Of a stretch of DNA of 64,000 bases, positions 1-8,193 are shown piece by piece. Under the pieces are notes generated by a model. It made no database searches. It saw only the letters and a program-made list of their open reading frames with translations, and was not told the origin of the DNA. The stretch is from Helicobacter suis (GTDB taxonomy: Bacteria > Campylobacterota > Campylobacteria > Campylobacterales > Helicobacteraceae), in assembly GCF_902196135.1 (NCBI RefSeq), contig NZ_CABIKE010000001.1, positions 1 to 64,000 on the forward strand. Reading direction: 5' to 3'. Position 1 is the stretch's first letter, and every line of letters starts with the position of its first letter. The position numbers and the translations under genes were made by a program.

Positions 1-73
1 TTAAATCATCTTTGATCTCTTCAAATTCTTCAAAGAGTTCATCAATGTTTTGGGTGTTATTCTCTGCTTTCAT
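1..73 (-). CDS. Partial unknown protein (N-terminal 24 residues)
   Basis: An ATG at the complement of 71-73 follows an AAGGA ribosome site six bases upstream and opens a frame running off the left edge. The visible residues begin MKAENNTQNIDELFEE and are strongly acidic. The start lies inside the last codons of carA on the same strand, a 17-bp overlap, so the two are probably co-transcribed. Too little is present to assign a family. Confidence 0.5.
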   Translation of the reverse strand, partial: MKAENNTQNIDELFEEFEEIKDDL

Positions 74-1172
74 GGAGCATCCTTGTGAAGTGGTGGAAAA
101 TATAAAGCCCATCATGAGGACCAGGGCTAGCCTCAGGGTGGTGCTGGATAGAAAGAATGGGGGCGTCATTGTAGCACACTCCCTCTATCGTGCCGTCAAA
201 TAAATTTTGGTGAGTGAGAGTGGCTATTTTTAAGAGCTGATCGGGTACGCAATAATTATGGTTTTGGGCGCTAATTTCAATGCGCTTTGTAGCTAGATTA
301 AGCACGGGGTGATTGCTCCCATGGTGGCCAAATTTAAGTTTATAGGTATTATAGCCATGGGCGATGCTAAGTAGCTGGTGTCCTAGACAAATACCTAAAA
401 TAGGGATTTTAGCCTCAATTAGATCGCTAATCTCATAGATAGCATGCTTTAAAAAAAGCGGATCGCCCGGACCATTAGAAATTAAAATCCCGACAATTTC
501 CCCTCTTTTATAAGCCTCTATTAGCGTACTTGCCTTGCTCTCTGGGGAAAAACATAAAGGTTTTAAACCCACCTGTACAAGGCAATTTAAAATATTGCGT
601 TTTACTCCAAAATCTAGCACAGCCACACAGCGCGGGTTATCTTTCTCTTGATATTCTAGGTTTGTAAAGTCAAAATACCCTTGCGTGTGGGGTTTTGTAG
701 GAAAAAAGGGGGGGATAAGATGTTGGGTAGGATTTGAAGCTTGTAAAAGTTTTTGTAACTCTGATTTATCTAGATTATCTGTAGAGATGATAGCTCGCAT
801 CGCCCCCTCATCTCTAAGCATTCCAACCAATGCGCGGGTATTAAGTCCACACAGCCCTAAAATCCCCTGTTTTTGTAAAAACGCTCCCAAACTTTGTCTA
901 GCTCTAAAATTAGAATAACAACTAGGATAATTTCGTACCAGAATGCCCGCACAAAAACTATGAGAAGATTCCATGTCCATTTCATTAATCCCCACAACCC
1001 CCACCTCAGGGGCGCTAAACACCACAAACTGCCCACAATAACTTGGATCGCTAATGATTTCCTCATACCCGCTCATGGCTGTATTAAACACCACCTCACC
1101 CACTACAAGCCCACAAGCCCCAAAACTTTGTGCTTCTAAAAATAACCCGTTTTCAAATAGAATAGTGGCTAT
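57..1172 (-). CDS. carA: Carbamoyl-phosphate synthase small (glutaminase) subunit
   Basis: It hydrolyses glutamine and passes ammonia to CarB for carbamoyl phosphate, the precursor of arginine and pyrimidines. The C-terminal half is a class I glutamine amidotransferase: nucleophile cysteine in ICLGHQLLS, catalytic His/Glu in IQHHPEASPGP, and the N-terminal signature NTAMSGYEEIISDPSY. The first conventional start is an internal GTG at 1103. However, the open frame above it reads TILFENGLFLEAQSFG, which matches the N-terminus of H. pylori CarA, and it contains no ATG, GTG or TTG down to an upstream stop. An ATA at 1172-1170 overlaps the DUF507 stop as ATAG and has AAGGG six bases upstream, so I place the start there (371 aa, near the usual length). 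The family call is secure; the start is inferred. Confidence 0.9.
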   Translation of the reverse strand: MATILFENGLFLEAQSFGACGLVVGEVVFNTAMSGYEEIISDPSYCGQFVVFSAPEVGVVGINEMDMESSHSFCAGILVRNYPSCYSNFRARQSLGAFLQKQGILGLCGLNTRALVGMLRDEGAMRAIISTDNLDKSELQKLLQASNPTQHLIPPFFPTKPHTQGYFDFTNLEYQEKDNPRCVAVLDFGVKRNILNCLVQVGLKPLCFSPESKASTLIEAYKRGEIVGILISNGPGDPLFLKHAIYEISDLIEAKIPILGICLGHQLLSIAHGYNTYKLKFGHHGSNHPVLNLATKRIEISAQNHNYCVPDQLLKIATLTHQNLFDGTIEGVCYNDAPILSIQHHPEASPGPHDGLYIFHHFTRMLHESRE

Positions 1173-1720
1173 AGGAAACCCTTTTTGCGCAATTCTTCCT
1201 CATACATGCGATCAAAGACTAGTTCATATTCATCGCTACCCACAGGGAGTTTGCGTTTGTAATTTTTGATTTTCTCGCTCACTTCTAATTCTATGCTCTC
1301 ATAGAGTTTAGCGTAAGTGTCTATGGATTTAAAAATCACATTGCGGATTAAGTTCTCTGAAACAGAAAACATGAGCAAATCTTCTTCTAAAATTTTTTCT
1401 AAAATCTTATGTGAAAGCAGATTGCAACGATCTTCCCAGCCCAATACAAAATCCTCTTTAAGCGCTAATTGTTTTTTAATCATCCAGAAAAGTTGCCGCT
1501 CATCCATGCGCATGAATTCTATTTCATCTAAATTTTCCTCTAATAAATCCCGCGCTCTATGATCAATGGCAACTTCTTGATCCACATTTTCTTGTACAAC
1601 AGAAAGTGTAATTTGGGTGAGGGATTCTAAAGTGCCTTTGAGTTCTAAAAGGGTGGATTGGACTAGATCCTGGGCGATTTTATTGACGATGTAGCGGATG
1701 TGGTTTGGTTTTAATCTCAT
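1169..1720 (-). CDS. DUF507 family protein
   Basis: An acidic 183-residue protein beginning MRLKPNHIRYIVNKIAQDLV, matching my memory of the DUF507 family of Epsilonproteobacteria and Aquificales, whose function is unknown. It is rich in Glu/Asp/Lys and mostly helical in appearance, with no signal peptide or membrane segment. An ATG four codons upstream (1732) is also possible, but GGAG sits six bases before the ATG at 1720. Its stop overlaps the inferred ATA start of carA, implying translational coupling. A minus-strand TGTTAAAAT about 40 bp upstream is a plausible promoter. Confidence 0.75.
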   Translation of the reverse strand: MRLKPNHIRYIVNKIAQDLVQSTLLELKGTLESLTQITLSVVQENVDQEVAIDHRARDLLEENLDEIEFMRMDERQLFWMIKKQLALKEDFVLGWEDRCNLLSHKILEKILEEDLLMFSVSENLIRNVIFKSIDTYAKLYESIELEVSEKIKNYKRKLPVGSDEYELVFDRMYEEELRKKGFL

Positions 1721-1820
1721 CTGTTGCTCCATCCATAATCTTTAAATTGGGCGTTATTTTAACATAATCTAACAGAAAAATTATTTCTAAAAAGTTGCAG
1801 AATTGGCGATTAACTTTGGC

Positions 1821-1937
1821 ATGTTAAAATTTGCGGATTTTTTTACCCACTGCGTGCTAAAGCCCGCAAGTTTAGCTAAAGCGATTAAGGCGCATGTGCT
1901 GGCGCATGTGCTAAAGGTTTTGTGCTACAATCGCTAG
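1821..1937 (+). CDS. Possible 38-aa peptide upstream of dsbI
   Basis: An ATG frame of 38 codons, basic and helical-looking (KPASLAKAIKAHVLAHVL), ends 115 bp before dsbI. An in-frame 12-bp tandem repeat gives AHVLAHVL. No Shine-Dalgarno sequence is visible. In Campylobacter jejuni dsbI is preceded by the small gene dba and coupled to it, so position makes a Dba-like role conceivable, but I cannot recognise sequence homology. The ATG also forms part of a promoter-like TGTTAAAAT, which argues against translation. Confidence 0.25.
   Translation: MLKFADFFTHCVLKPASLAKAIKAHVLAHVLKVLCYNR
1889..1912 (+). repeat. 12-bp tandem duplication
   Basis: GGCGCATGTGCT occurs twice, head to tail, in the intergenic region before dsbI. 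It keeps the 38-codon frame open. Confidence 0.8.
1923..1931 (+). promoter_or_regulatory. Extended -10 promoter for dsbI, with 5' leader
   Basis: TGCTACAAT matches the extended -10 form seen elsewhere in the window (TGNTANAAT). Transcription from about 1938 would give a leader of about 114 nt. The leader (1938-2051) has AGAGG and CCTCT segments that could pair and a CTAGCTAGCTAG palindrome, and ends in AAAGGAG before the ATG. The rest of the 1721-2051 gap shows no RNA gene I recognise. Confidence 0.4.
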
Positions 1938-2051
1938 AGTAAGGGCTCAACTCTAAGAGTAGAGGCCGCTAGATCGCTACTAGCTAGCTAGCCTATGATG
2001 ATCCTCTCAATCCTCTAGCTTAACGCGCGGGGAGTATGTCAAAGGAGTTAA

Positions 2052-3761
2052 ATGCAGGCGCGTACCTTTTATTTTCTCTTTTCTCTGGCCATTATCGCCA
2101 TTGTGGCCTTTCCTGTGGGTATTGCAAATTTGATCTTGGGTTTTGTCTACCATGACTCTCCTTGTATTTTATGCTGGGCTGAGCGCCAAAGCATGGTTTA
2201 TATTGCCCTCTCTGGCTTGTTTATCTTGCGCTATGGGCTTAAACCTAAATACATCGCTCTTATGCTACTTATCATTGTAGGGGGGCTATACCAAAGTTTT
2301 TATCATCTAGGCAACCACGCGCTTGAGGATGTAGGGCAAGGGTTTGCGCTCACTATTTTTAGACTACACACCCAATTTTGGGCTGAATTAGTGTTTTGGC
2401 TAGCTGCGCTTGTTTTGGGTTCTTTATTATTCTTTGCGCCTAATTTTAATACCCAAGATCACCCCCGCCAACTCACCCGCTCTAATCGTTGGGCTTTTGC
2501 TATTTTTAGTGCGCTGGCTGCCTCTAATATGCTCCAAGCTTTTATTTCTACCGGACCTTTTCCCTATTTAGGGCATGGCAATCCCATCCGCTTTTCTTGG
2601 AAATTTGCTGAAAATATTTGGAGTACGCAAAGTTGGAATTACATGGGTTTTCCTAGAATTTTTAGCAAACGCATAGTGGACAAACCCATTTTAGCTAACC
2701 AAGAATACCCCTTTGATCGCAACTACCACCATGCCCCTATTGTGATTACCAAAGAATTAAGCCTTTTAGAGCAAAGAATCAGCAAATTATCTTTAAATTC
2801 TCCGATTAGCGATCTTAACTTTCTAGCCACTTCTGAAAAAAAACAACAACCCAAACAACCCTCTAGTATAACAACGGATTTATTGGGCGGTTTTGGCATA
2901 GAAAAACCTATCTCAGAAGGGTGTGCTCCCGCGCTTAAACCCCCACCCTATCATTTTTCCCCAAATGTGTTTGCAGGCAATAATGCTTTGTTTAAAAATG
3001 CCTTTTTAATCACTACCCAAAATGAAGGGTTATACATCGTAGATACAACGCTACAAAAGGTCTTGGCACATTTAATCTTAGATAGGCATTATTCTGTAAC
3101 GGTGGGAAGTCTTGTAGGGGCAAATATGGTAGGCAGCACGATTCGTCTCATGGGCGCTAATAAAAGTAGTGTAGATATACACTACAATCCCAAAGCCCAT
3201 AATAACTTTCAAAATTTTCTAGTAGGGGCGCATCATTTTGATGAAATTGGCCGTAGCCGTTTGCGTACTAGCCGCGCCTCTACTCACTATATTTTAAGCG
3301 CTAGAAGTGATGGTATCCACACTTACATGCTCACAGTCCCTAACAAGTACTACAAAAAACTAATTTTAGTTAGCATGCTCGATCAAGATTTGGGTTTGAG
3401 TTCTGAAAGTGTTGTGCAAACTTCTAAACGCACACCTCTTAAAAATAAGCGCACTCTAGGGGAATTTTACATCACAGGGCTTTCTTTTTATCAAGGACGA
3501 CTCTTTGCGCTCAGTAAGGCCTATAACGCTTTGTTGGTGATTAATCCTTATGATGCCACGATTATAGATGCCTACGGACTACCTAGTGTAATTCAAAACG
3601 CTAGCGCCCTAGCCTTCATGGATAACCAGCTCATCATCACCGGCTACTCCAAACACCACGATATTTTTTATACTTTAGATATTTCCAATCTCTCTTTAGA
3701 TTTACCCCCCGCAGAAAAGCCCACCCTTAAAGCACCCATTTTACAAACGCATGGTTGCTAA
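2052..3761 (+). CDS. dsbI: DsbI-type thiol oxidoreductase with C-terminal periplasmic domain
   Basis: The N-terminal third is a DsbB/DsbI-like inner-membrane domain: hydrophobic helices around residues 5-30, 45-75 and 105-130, and a CXXC pair (C38, C41) in PCILCWAERQ, the quinone-coupled redox motif that reoxidises periplasmic Dsb partners. The remaining ~430 residues are soluble and periplasmic, with repeated strand-rich segments fitting the beta-propeller described for the long DsbI of Campylobacter and Helicobacter. Extra cysteines occur in SEGCAPAL and at the C-terminus (HGC), and may supply the second redox pair. Length 569 aa suits this long form. The start has AAAGGAG five bases upstream. 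The 3' end overlaps the convergent DUF493 gene by 35 bp. Confidence 0.85.
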   Translation: MQARTFYFLFSLAIIAIVAFPVGIANLILGFVYHDSPCILCWAERQSMVYIALSGLFILRYGLKPKYIALMLLIIVGGLYQSFYHLGNHALEDVGQGFALTIFRLHTQFWAELVFWLAALVLGSLLFFAPNFNTQDHPRQLTRSNRWAFAIFSALAASNMLQAFISTGPFPYLGHGNPIRFSWKFAENIWSTQSWNYMGFPRIFSKRIVDKPILANQEYPFDRNYHHAPIVITKELSLLEQRISKLSLNSPISDLNFLATSEKKQQPKQPSSITTDLLGGFGIEKPISEGCAPALKPPPYHFSPNVFAGNNALFKNAFLITTQNEGLYIVDTTLQKVLAHLILDRHYSVTVGSLVGANMVGSTIRLMGANKSSVDIHYNPKAHNNFQNFLVGAHHFDEIGRSRLRTSRASTHYILSARSDGIHTYMLTVPNKYYKKLILVSMLDQDLGLSSESVVQTSKRTPLKNKRTLGEFYITGLSFYQGRLFALSKAYNALLVINPYDATIIDAYGLPSVIQNASALAFMDNQLIITGYSKHHDIFYTLDISNLSLDLPPAEKPTLKAPILQTHGC

Positions 3762-3984
3762 GCTTTTCAAAAAGAGCGTAGCGCTCTGCATCGCTACTCA
3801 CCACTAAGGAGAGTTTCATGCTGGTGTATTTGCCCTGAGCGCTAGTGTTTTTAGTATAAACTTGGTATTTAAGATTTTCTAAGAGGTGGGGTAATTCCTC
3901 TAAAAGAGCTTTTGGCTTGTCTGTAATAAGGCTATACTCCCACAAGCAAGGGTAGGTAATGGTTGCTTTATGCGTAGAATCCAT
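3727..3984 (-). CDS. DUF493 (HP0495/YbeD-like) family protein
   Basis: A compact 85-residue protein with the TYPCLWEYSLI and MKLSLVVSSDAER segments of the HP0495/YbeD group, a small ACT-like alpha/beta fold of unknown function. Length matches the family. It follows ybgC on the same strand with a 17-bp overlap, as in the H. pylori HP0495-HP0496 neighbourhood. Its 3' end runs 35 bp into the convergent dsbI gene. Confidence 0.8.
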   Translation of the reverse strand: MDSTHKATITYPCLWEYSLITDKPKALLEELPHLLENLKYQVYTKNTSAQGKYTSMKLSLVVSSDAERYALFEKLSNHAFVKWVL

Positions 3985-4357
3985 GCAAAATCTCTAAAAA
4001 AGAATCAGGAATACTAGCCGGCCTTTTAGTGGATAAATCAATAAAGCCTAGTTTAATTTGCATGCTAAAAAGCAACATGGGTTTATTTTCTAGCCTTAAA
4101 ATCTCTTGCTGTAAACTTAAGCTTACTTTTTTAAGTACAATGGGTTTTGTGATCACTTCTAAAAAATCCCCTAAAAGTGCTGGGGCTATAAAGTCTGCTT
4201 GCAAGCTTTTAATCACAAACCCATATCGTTCATTTTGTGGGGTGGTGTTAGCTTGAAAGAAAATTTCACTCCTAGCTCTCTCGCAGTACTTAAGATAGTT
4301 AGCATGGTAGACAAAACCCGTGCTATCTGTATCCTCGTAATAAACTCTTAATTGCAT
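3968..4357 (-). CDS. ybgC: YbgC/FadM-family acyl-CoA thioesterase
   Basis: A hotdog-fold thioesterase of about 129 residues. The N-terminal motif YYEDTDSTGFVYHANYLKY carries the family's catalytic Asp (DTD) and HANYL segment, followed by CERARSE. In H. pylori this enzyme hydrolyses acyl-CoAs, probably in phospholipid metabolism. A longer frame opens at 4480, but homology begins at MQLRVYYED and GGGGAG lies just upstream of this ATG, so I chose 4357. It diverges from the SNF transporter operon. Confidence 0.88.
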   Translation of the reverse strand: MQLRVYYEDTDSTGFVYHANYLKYCERARSEIFFQANTTPQNERYGFVIKSLQADFIAPALLGDFLEVITKPIVLKKVSLSLQQEILRLENKPMLLFSMQIKLGFIDLSTKRPASIPDSFLEILHGFYA

Positions 4358-4415
4358 GCGCTCCCCTATTAAGGTTAGATCAGGCCATGTTTTTGTAAAG
4401 ATATGGTAAACCTTA

Positions 4416-4434
4416 ATGATTATCATGCTAGAAT
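4416..4434 (+). promoter_or_regulatory. Extended -10 with adjoining Fur-like palindrome
   Basis: TGCTAGAAT (4426-4434) is an extended -10 reading toward the SNF/pldA genes. It abuts the inverted repeat ATGATTATCAT (4416-4426). The surrounding 15 bases agree at 11 of 14 defined positions with the holo-Fur consensus TAATAATNATTATTA reported for H. pylori. Metal regulation is therefore possible but inferred only from the motif. Confidence 0.4.
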
Positions 4435-4474
4435 GCATACTTTTTTTATCATTCCACCAAGAAAGGAGATTTAG

Positions 4475-5809
4475 GTGCATAGCTTTTCGAGATTGGGTTT
4501 TGTGTTAGCCGCTTTAGGAAGCTCGATAGGCTTAGGGCATATTTGGCGCTTTCCTTACATGGCTGGAACTAGTGGAGGGGGCGGGTTTGTGATTTTATTT
4601 TTAGTTCTTGCGCTCACCGTCGGGCTTACCATGCTCATTGCTGAAATGGTGATTGGGCAAAGCACCCAAAAAGATGTCGCCTCCGCCTTTGATGCACTCG
4701 ATCCACACCCTAATAAAAGGCGCTGGAAATATGCAGGTTTGATGCTCTTTACAGGGCCTATTATCTTAACTTTTTATTCTATTGTCTTAGGCTGGGTGTT
4801 TTATTATTTATTTGTCGTGAGTTTTAACTTGCCCACAGATGTTAAAACTTCAGAACAAATTCTTAATCATCTCCTAGAAGACTCTATTCTCAAACAACTA
4901 GCTGGTTTTAGCTTGACTTTATGGCTTACTGCTTGGATTGTTTCTAAGGGAATTAAGGACGGGATTGAAAAACTTAATTTTGTTTTAATGCCCTTGTTAT
5001 TTATTATCTTTATTGGCTTATTAATCTATGCAAGTACGCAAAATTCCTTTGGTAAAGCTTTAGATTTCATGTTTGGTATCCGTTTAGCAGACATTAATCA
5101 AAAAGTCTTTGTAAACGCCTTAGGTCAAGTTTTCTTTGCGCTTAGTTTAGGCATTGGGATTAATATCGCTTATGCCTCCTCTACCCACCACAAGCAGGAT
5201 TTACTCCAAAGCGCAATTTGGGTGGTTTTACCCGGTATTTGTATTTCTCTCATCGCTGGTTTAATGATTTTTACCTTTGTCTTTGAATACGGGGCTAACC
5301 CTTCACAAGGTGCAGGCCTTATTTTTGTCTCTTTACCGGTGGTCTTTTCTAAAATGGGAGTGATAGGAAGCGTGGTTTCTATTCTTTTCTTAGCTGCCCT
5401 AGCTTTTGCAGGCATCACCTCTACCATTGCTCTATTAGAACCTCCCGTGCGCTATTTAGTGGATAAAAACTATTCACGCACAAAAGCTACTTGGCTTGTT
5501 ACGCTAGGGATTTTCCTTGTGGGTGTACTTTTAATTCTTTCTTTGAATAAAACTTACAAACCCCATTTGAGTTTTTTCAATAAAGATCTCTTTGATTTGA
5601 CAGATTTTTTCTCTACCTCTATTTTAATGCCTTTATGGGGGCTAGTCTCGGTTATCTTTGTAGGCTGGGTTGTGAGTAAAACTAAACTCTATGCAGTGAG
5701 TTTGCACTTTCTGAGCAAACAGGTGTTTTTAATATGGGTGTTTCTTTTAAAATACATCGCTCCTTTGGTTATTCTCATTATTTGGGTGGTTAAACTCATC
5801 CAAGGTTAG
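4475..5809 (+). CDS. SNF-family Na+-dependent transporter (first copy)
   Basis: A 444-residue integral membrane protein of the neurotransmitter:sodium symporter (LeuT-fold) family. TM1 carries the hallmark GSSIGLGHIWRFPYMAG, whose unwound segment binds Na+ and the amino-acid-like substrate, followed by GGGGF. About eleven hydrophobic segments are visible, ending in LKYIAPLVILIIWVV. The GTG start has AAGGAG upstream. It corresponds in order to H. pylori HP0497 and is followed after 10 bp by a paralogue. The substrate is unknown; amino acids are typical of bacterial members. Confidence 0.9.
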   Translation: MHSFSRLGFVLAALGSSIGLGHIWRFPYMAGTSGGGGFVILFLVLALTVGLTMLIAEMVIGQSTQKDVASAFDALDPHPNKRRWKYAGLMLFTGPIILTFYSIVLGWVFYYLFVVSFNLPTDVKTSEQILNHLLEDSILKQLAGFSLTLWLTAWIVSKGIKDGIEKLNFVLMPLLFIIFIGLLIYASTQNSFGKALDFMFGIRLADINQKVFVNALGQVFFALSLGIGINIAYASSTHHKQDLLQSAIWVVLPGICISLIAGLMIFTFVFEYGANPSQGAGLIFVSLPVVFSKMGVIGSVVSILFLAALAFAGITSTIALLEPPVRYLVDKNYSRTKATWLVTLGIFLVGVLLILSLNKTYKPHLSFFNKDLFDLTDFFSTSILMPLWGLVSVIFVGWVVSKTKLYAVSLHFLSKQVFLIWVFLLKYIAPLVILIIWVVKLIQG

Positions 5810-5819
5810 GAGGTAAAAT

Positions 5820-7154
5820 TTGGGTTTTTCAAGACTCGGATTTATTTTAGCCACTTTGGGTAGTTCAATTGGGTTAGGGCATATCTGGCGCTTTCCTTAC
5901 ATGGCAGGTAGCAATGGTGGGGGGGCTTTTGTTTTGCTGTACTTGGGTTTAGCTTTAAGTTTGGGCATTGCTATGTTGCTAGTAGATATGATCATTGGAA
6001 ACTTGGGGCGTAAAGATGTTGTATCTTGTTATGAGCATCTCAACACCAAGCACAAAAAAGTTTGGCGTTTTAGCGCCATTTTTTTATGCACAGGCCCTAT
6101 GATCCTATCCTTTTACACGGTTGTACTAGGCTGGGTATTTTATTATCTTGTTAAAGTTAGTTTTCATTTACCTAGCTCTTTAAAAGCTTCTAAAGCCTTA
6201 TTTACACATCTTAGCACTGTAGATTTATTTTGGCCAATTTTAGGCTTTAGTTTATGGTTATGGCTCACTGTTTATATCGTCTCTAAGGGCATTAAAGAGG
6301 GGATTGAACGCCTAAGCTTATATCTCATGCCTCTTTTATTTTTGGTTTTTATCGGACTTTTAATTTATGCCATGTCCATGCCAAGTTTTCATGAAGCTTT
6401 GCATTACATGTTTGTCTTTGATAGTAGCAAGATCACCATGCAGGTTTTAATTAGCGCGCTAGGGCAAATGTTTTTTTCCTTGAGTTTAGGCGTGGGAACT
6501 ATTGCCACCTATGCTGCTTTTACTAAGTCTGATGAGAATTTATTGGGGAGTTCTTTATGGGTGGTTTTGCCCGGCATTGCTATTTCTCTCATTGCTGGCT
6601 TAATGATCTTTACTTTCGTTTTTAATTTCCATGGCAAACCCTCACAAGGGGTGGGTTTAGTTTTTATTTCTCTACCACTTGTATTCCACCAAATGGGATT
6701 AGCAGGCTCTATTGTAGCCCTCTTATTCTTTTTGGCCTTGATTTTTGCAGGCATCACCTCTACCGTTTCTATCGTTGAGCCTACTGTTTTATATTTAATG
6801 CACCATTTTAAGTGGAATCGCACCCAAGCATGTTGGTTTGTTGGTTTATTAACCTATATTTTAGGTCTATTAGTTATTCTATCTGGTTGTAAAGATTATG
6901 CATCAATCCTTACTTTTGGAGGCAAGAATATTTTTGCTTGGATGGATTTTATCACCTCTAGCATACTCATGCCTTTGGGTGGGTTGTTTTCTGTGATCTT
7001 TTTAGGTTATTTCATGGATAAAAAACGCATTTACAAATCTAGTAAACGCTTTTTGAGTCGCTTGGGTTTTTTAGTGTGGTTTTTTGCGGTGCGCTTTGTT
7101 GCACCTGTGGTTGTCTTTTTAATTTTAGTTTTGCAATTTAGCAAAAATGCGTAG
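5820..7154 (+). CDS. SNF-family Na+-dependent transporter (second copy)
   Basis: A paralogue of the preceding gene with identical length (444 aa) and the same TM1 motif GSSIGLGHIWRFPYMAG followed by SNGGGAF. The TTG start has a strong AGGAGG six bases upstream that overlaps the end of the first gene, so translation is likely coupled. Adjacent duplicated SNF genes occur in H. pylori (HP0497-HP0498). Whether the two work separately or together cannot be read from sequence. The 3' end overlaps pldA by 8 bp. Confidence 0.9.
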   Translation: MGFSRLGFILATLGSSIGLGHIWRFPYMAGSNGGGAFVLLYLGLALSLGIAMLLVDMIIGNLGRKDVVSCYEHLNTKHKKVWRFSAIFLCTGPMILSFYTVVLGWVFYYLVKVSFHLPSSLKASKALFTHLSTVDLFWPILGFSLWLWLTVYIVSKGIKEGIERLSLYLMPLLFLVFIGLLIYAMSMPSFHEALHYMFVFDSSKITMQVLISALGQMFFSLSLGVGTIATYAAFTKSDENLLGSSLWVVLPGIAISLIAGLMIFTFVFNFHGKPSQGVGLVFISLPLVFHQMGLAGSIVALLFFLALIFAGITSTVSIVEPTVLYLMHHFKWNRTQACWFVGLLTYILGLLVILSGCKDYASILTFGGKNIFAWMDFITSSILMPLGGLFSVIFLGYFMDKKRIYKSSKRFLSRLGFLVWFFAVRFVAPVVVFLILVLQFSKNA

Positions 7155-8193
7155 AATTGCACTAGCATTTGTTTTGCTAGCTACGCTCAAGGCAGACTTT
7201 CTTAACCCACAAATTAAAAAGGACGATGATCCTATTTCTACAAATTTTTACAAACCTTGGTACTACAATCTCAAAAACAGCTGGGAGGTCGCACCAAGAA
7301 GACCTAAAAAGCACAATATCCTTATAGAATTTGCCAAAAAATACCTAGACATCATGGAATATAGGGGAACTTATTTTCTACCCCTTTATTATAGCTTCAC
7401 CCCTATTTATCAGTGGTATCACCCGGATATTAATCGCTACCAACCTGTAGATTTTAAATTCCAAATTAGTTTTAAAGTGCCTGTAATTCACCATTTCCTC
7501 TACACAAAAGGCACACTTTATTTAGCCTATACTGAAACTAACTGGTTTCAAATCTATAATAACCCCCAAAGCGCGCCCATGCGCATGGTTAACTATATGC
7601 CCGAGCTTATCTATATTTATCCGCTTAAAATCCCGCTTTTTAAAAAGAGTTGGGGGACTTTTAGCGAGTTTTGGATCGGTTGGCAACATATTTCTAATGG
7701 TATTGGGGGCAGACAATGTTATCAGCCCTATGCCAATGGCAACGCTTTAGGGGCTTTTCCGGGAAATCCGGTAACGGTTATTAAAGAAGATGGCCAAAGA
7801 GTGTATGAGGGGGGGTGTCGCTCTGTGAGCGCGGGTCAGCGCCCTGTGTTTCACTTGGTTTGGCAAAAGGGCGGGTTAAAAATCAATGTGGCTTACTGGC
7901 CTTATATCCCTTATAACCAATCTAACCCTGATTTGATTGCCTACATGGGTTATGGCAATGCCCTAGTGGATTATCGTAGAGGTAGACATCATTTTGAACT
8001 TAGACTCTATGATATTTTTACAGATTATTGGCGCTACAGGCGTTGGCATGGAGCGATTCGCATAGGCTATACCTTTAGGATTAGCCGCTTTGTAGGGCTT
8101 TATTTGCAGTATTTTAACGGCTATGGAGATGGGCTTTATGAGTATAATGTCTTTTCTAACCGCTTTGGGGTGGGCATCCGCCTTAACCCCTAG
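7147..8193 (+). CDS. pldA: Outer-membrane phospholipase A
   Basis: OMPLA hydrolyses phospholipids in the outer membrane. In H. pylori it has been linked to haemolysis, acid adaptation and colonisation. A short signal peptide (RRIALAFVLLATLKA) precedes the mature chain. The catalytic segment GWQHISNGIGG holds the His and Ser of the HxSNG motif, and the C-terminal part alternates aromatic residues as in a beta-barrel. Length 348 aa is typical. A G7 tract (7809-7815) lies in frame within YEGGCRS, relevant because H. pylori pldA phase-varies through a homopolymer. The 3' end overlaps the convergent dehydrogenase gene by 11 bp. Confidence 0.9.
   Translation: MRRIALAFVLLATLKADFLNPQIKKDDDPISTNFYKPWYYNLKNSWEVAPRRPKKHNILIEFAKKYLDIMEYRGTYFLPLYYSFTPIYQWYHPDINRYQPVDFKFQISFKVPVIHHFLYTKGTLYLAYTETNWFQIYNNPQSAPMRMVNYMPELIYIYPLKIPLFKKSWGTFSEFWIGWQHISNGIGGRQCYQPYANGNALGAFPGNPVTVIKEDGQRVYEGGCRSVSAGQRPVFHLVWQKGGLKINVAYWPYIPYNQSNPDLIAYMGYGNALVDYRRGRHHFELRLYDIFTDYWRYRRWHGAIRIGYTFRISRFVGLYLQYFNGYGDGLYEYNVFSNRFGVGIRLNP

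Noticed and set aside
12..203. Plus-strand 63-codon frame at the left edge
   Set aside because: Antisense to carA and the partial downstream gene; no ribosome site or family resemblance.
1938..2051. tRNA, SRP RNA or tmRNA in the dsbI leader
   Set aside because: The pairing segments do not form a cloverleaf and I could not find the conserved T-loop or SRP motifs.
5170..5427. Minus-strand 85-codon frame opposite the first SNF gene (and a similar one at 6509-6823)
   Set aside because: They lie wholly inside the transporter genes on the opposite strand, look low-complexity, lack ribosome sites, and arise from the repeated composition of the paralogues.
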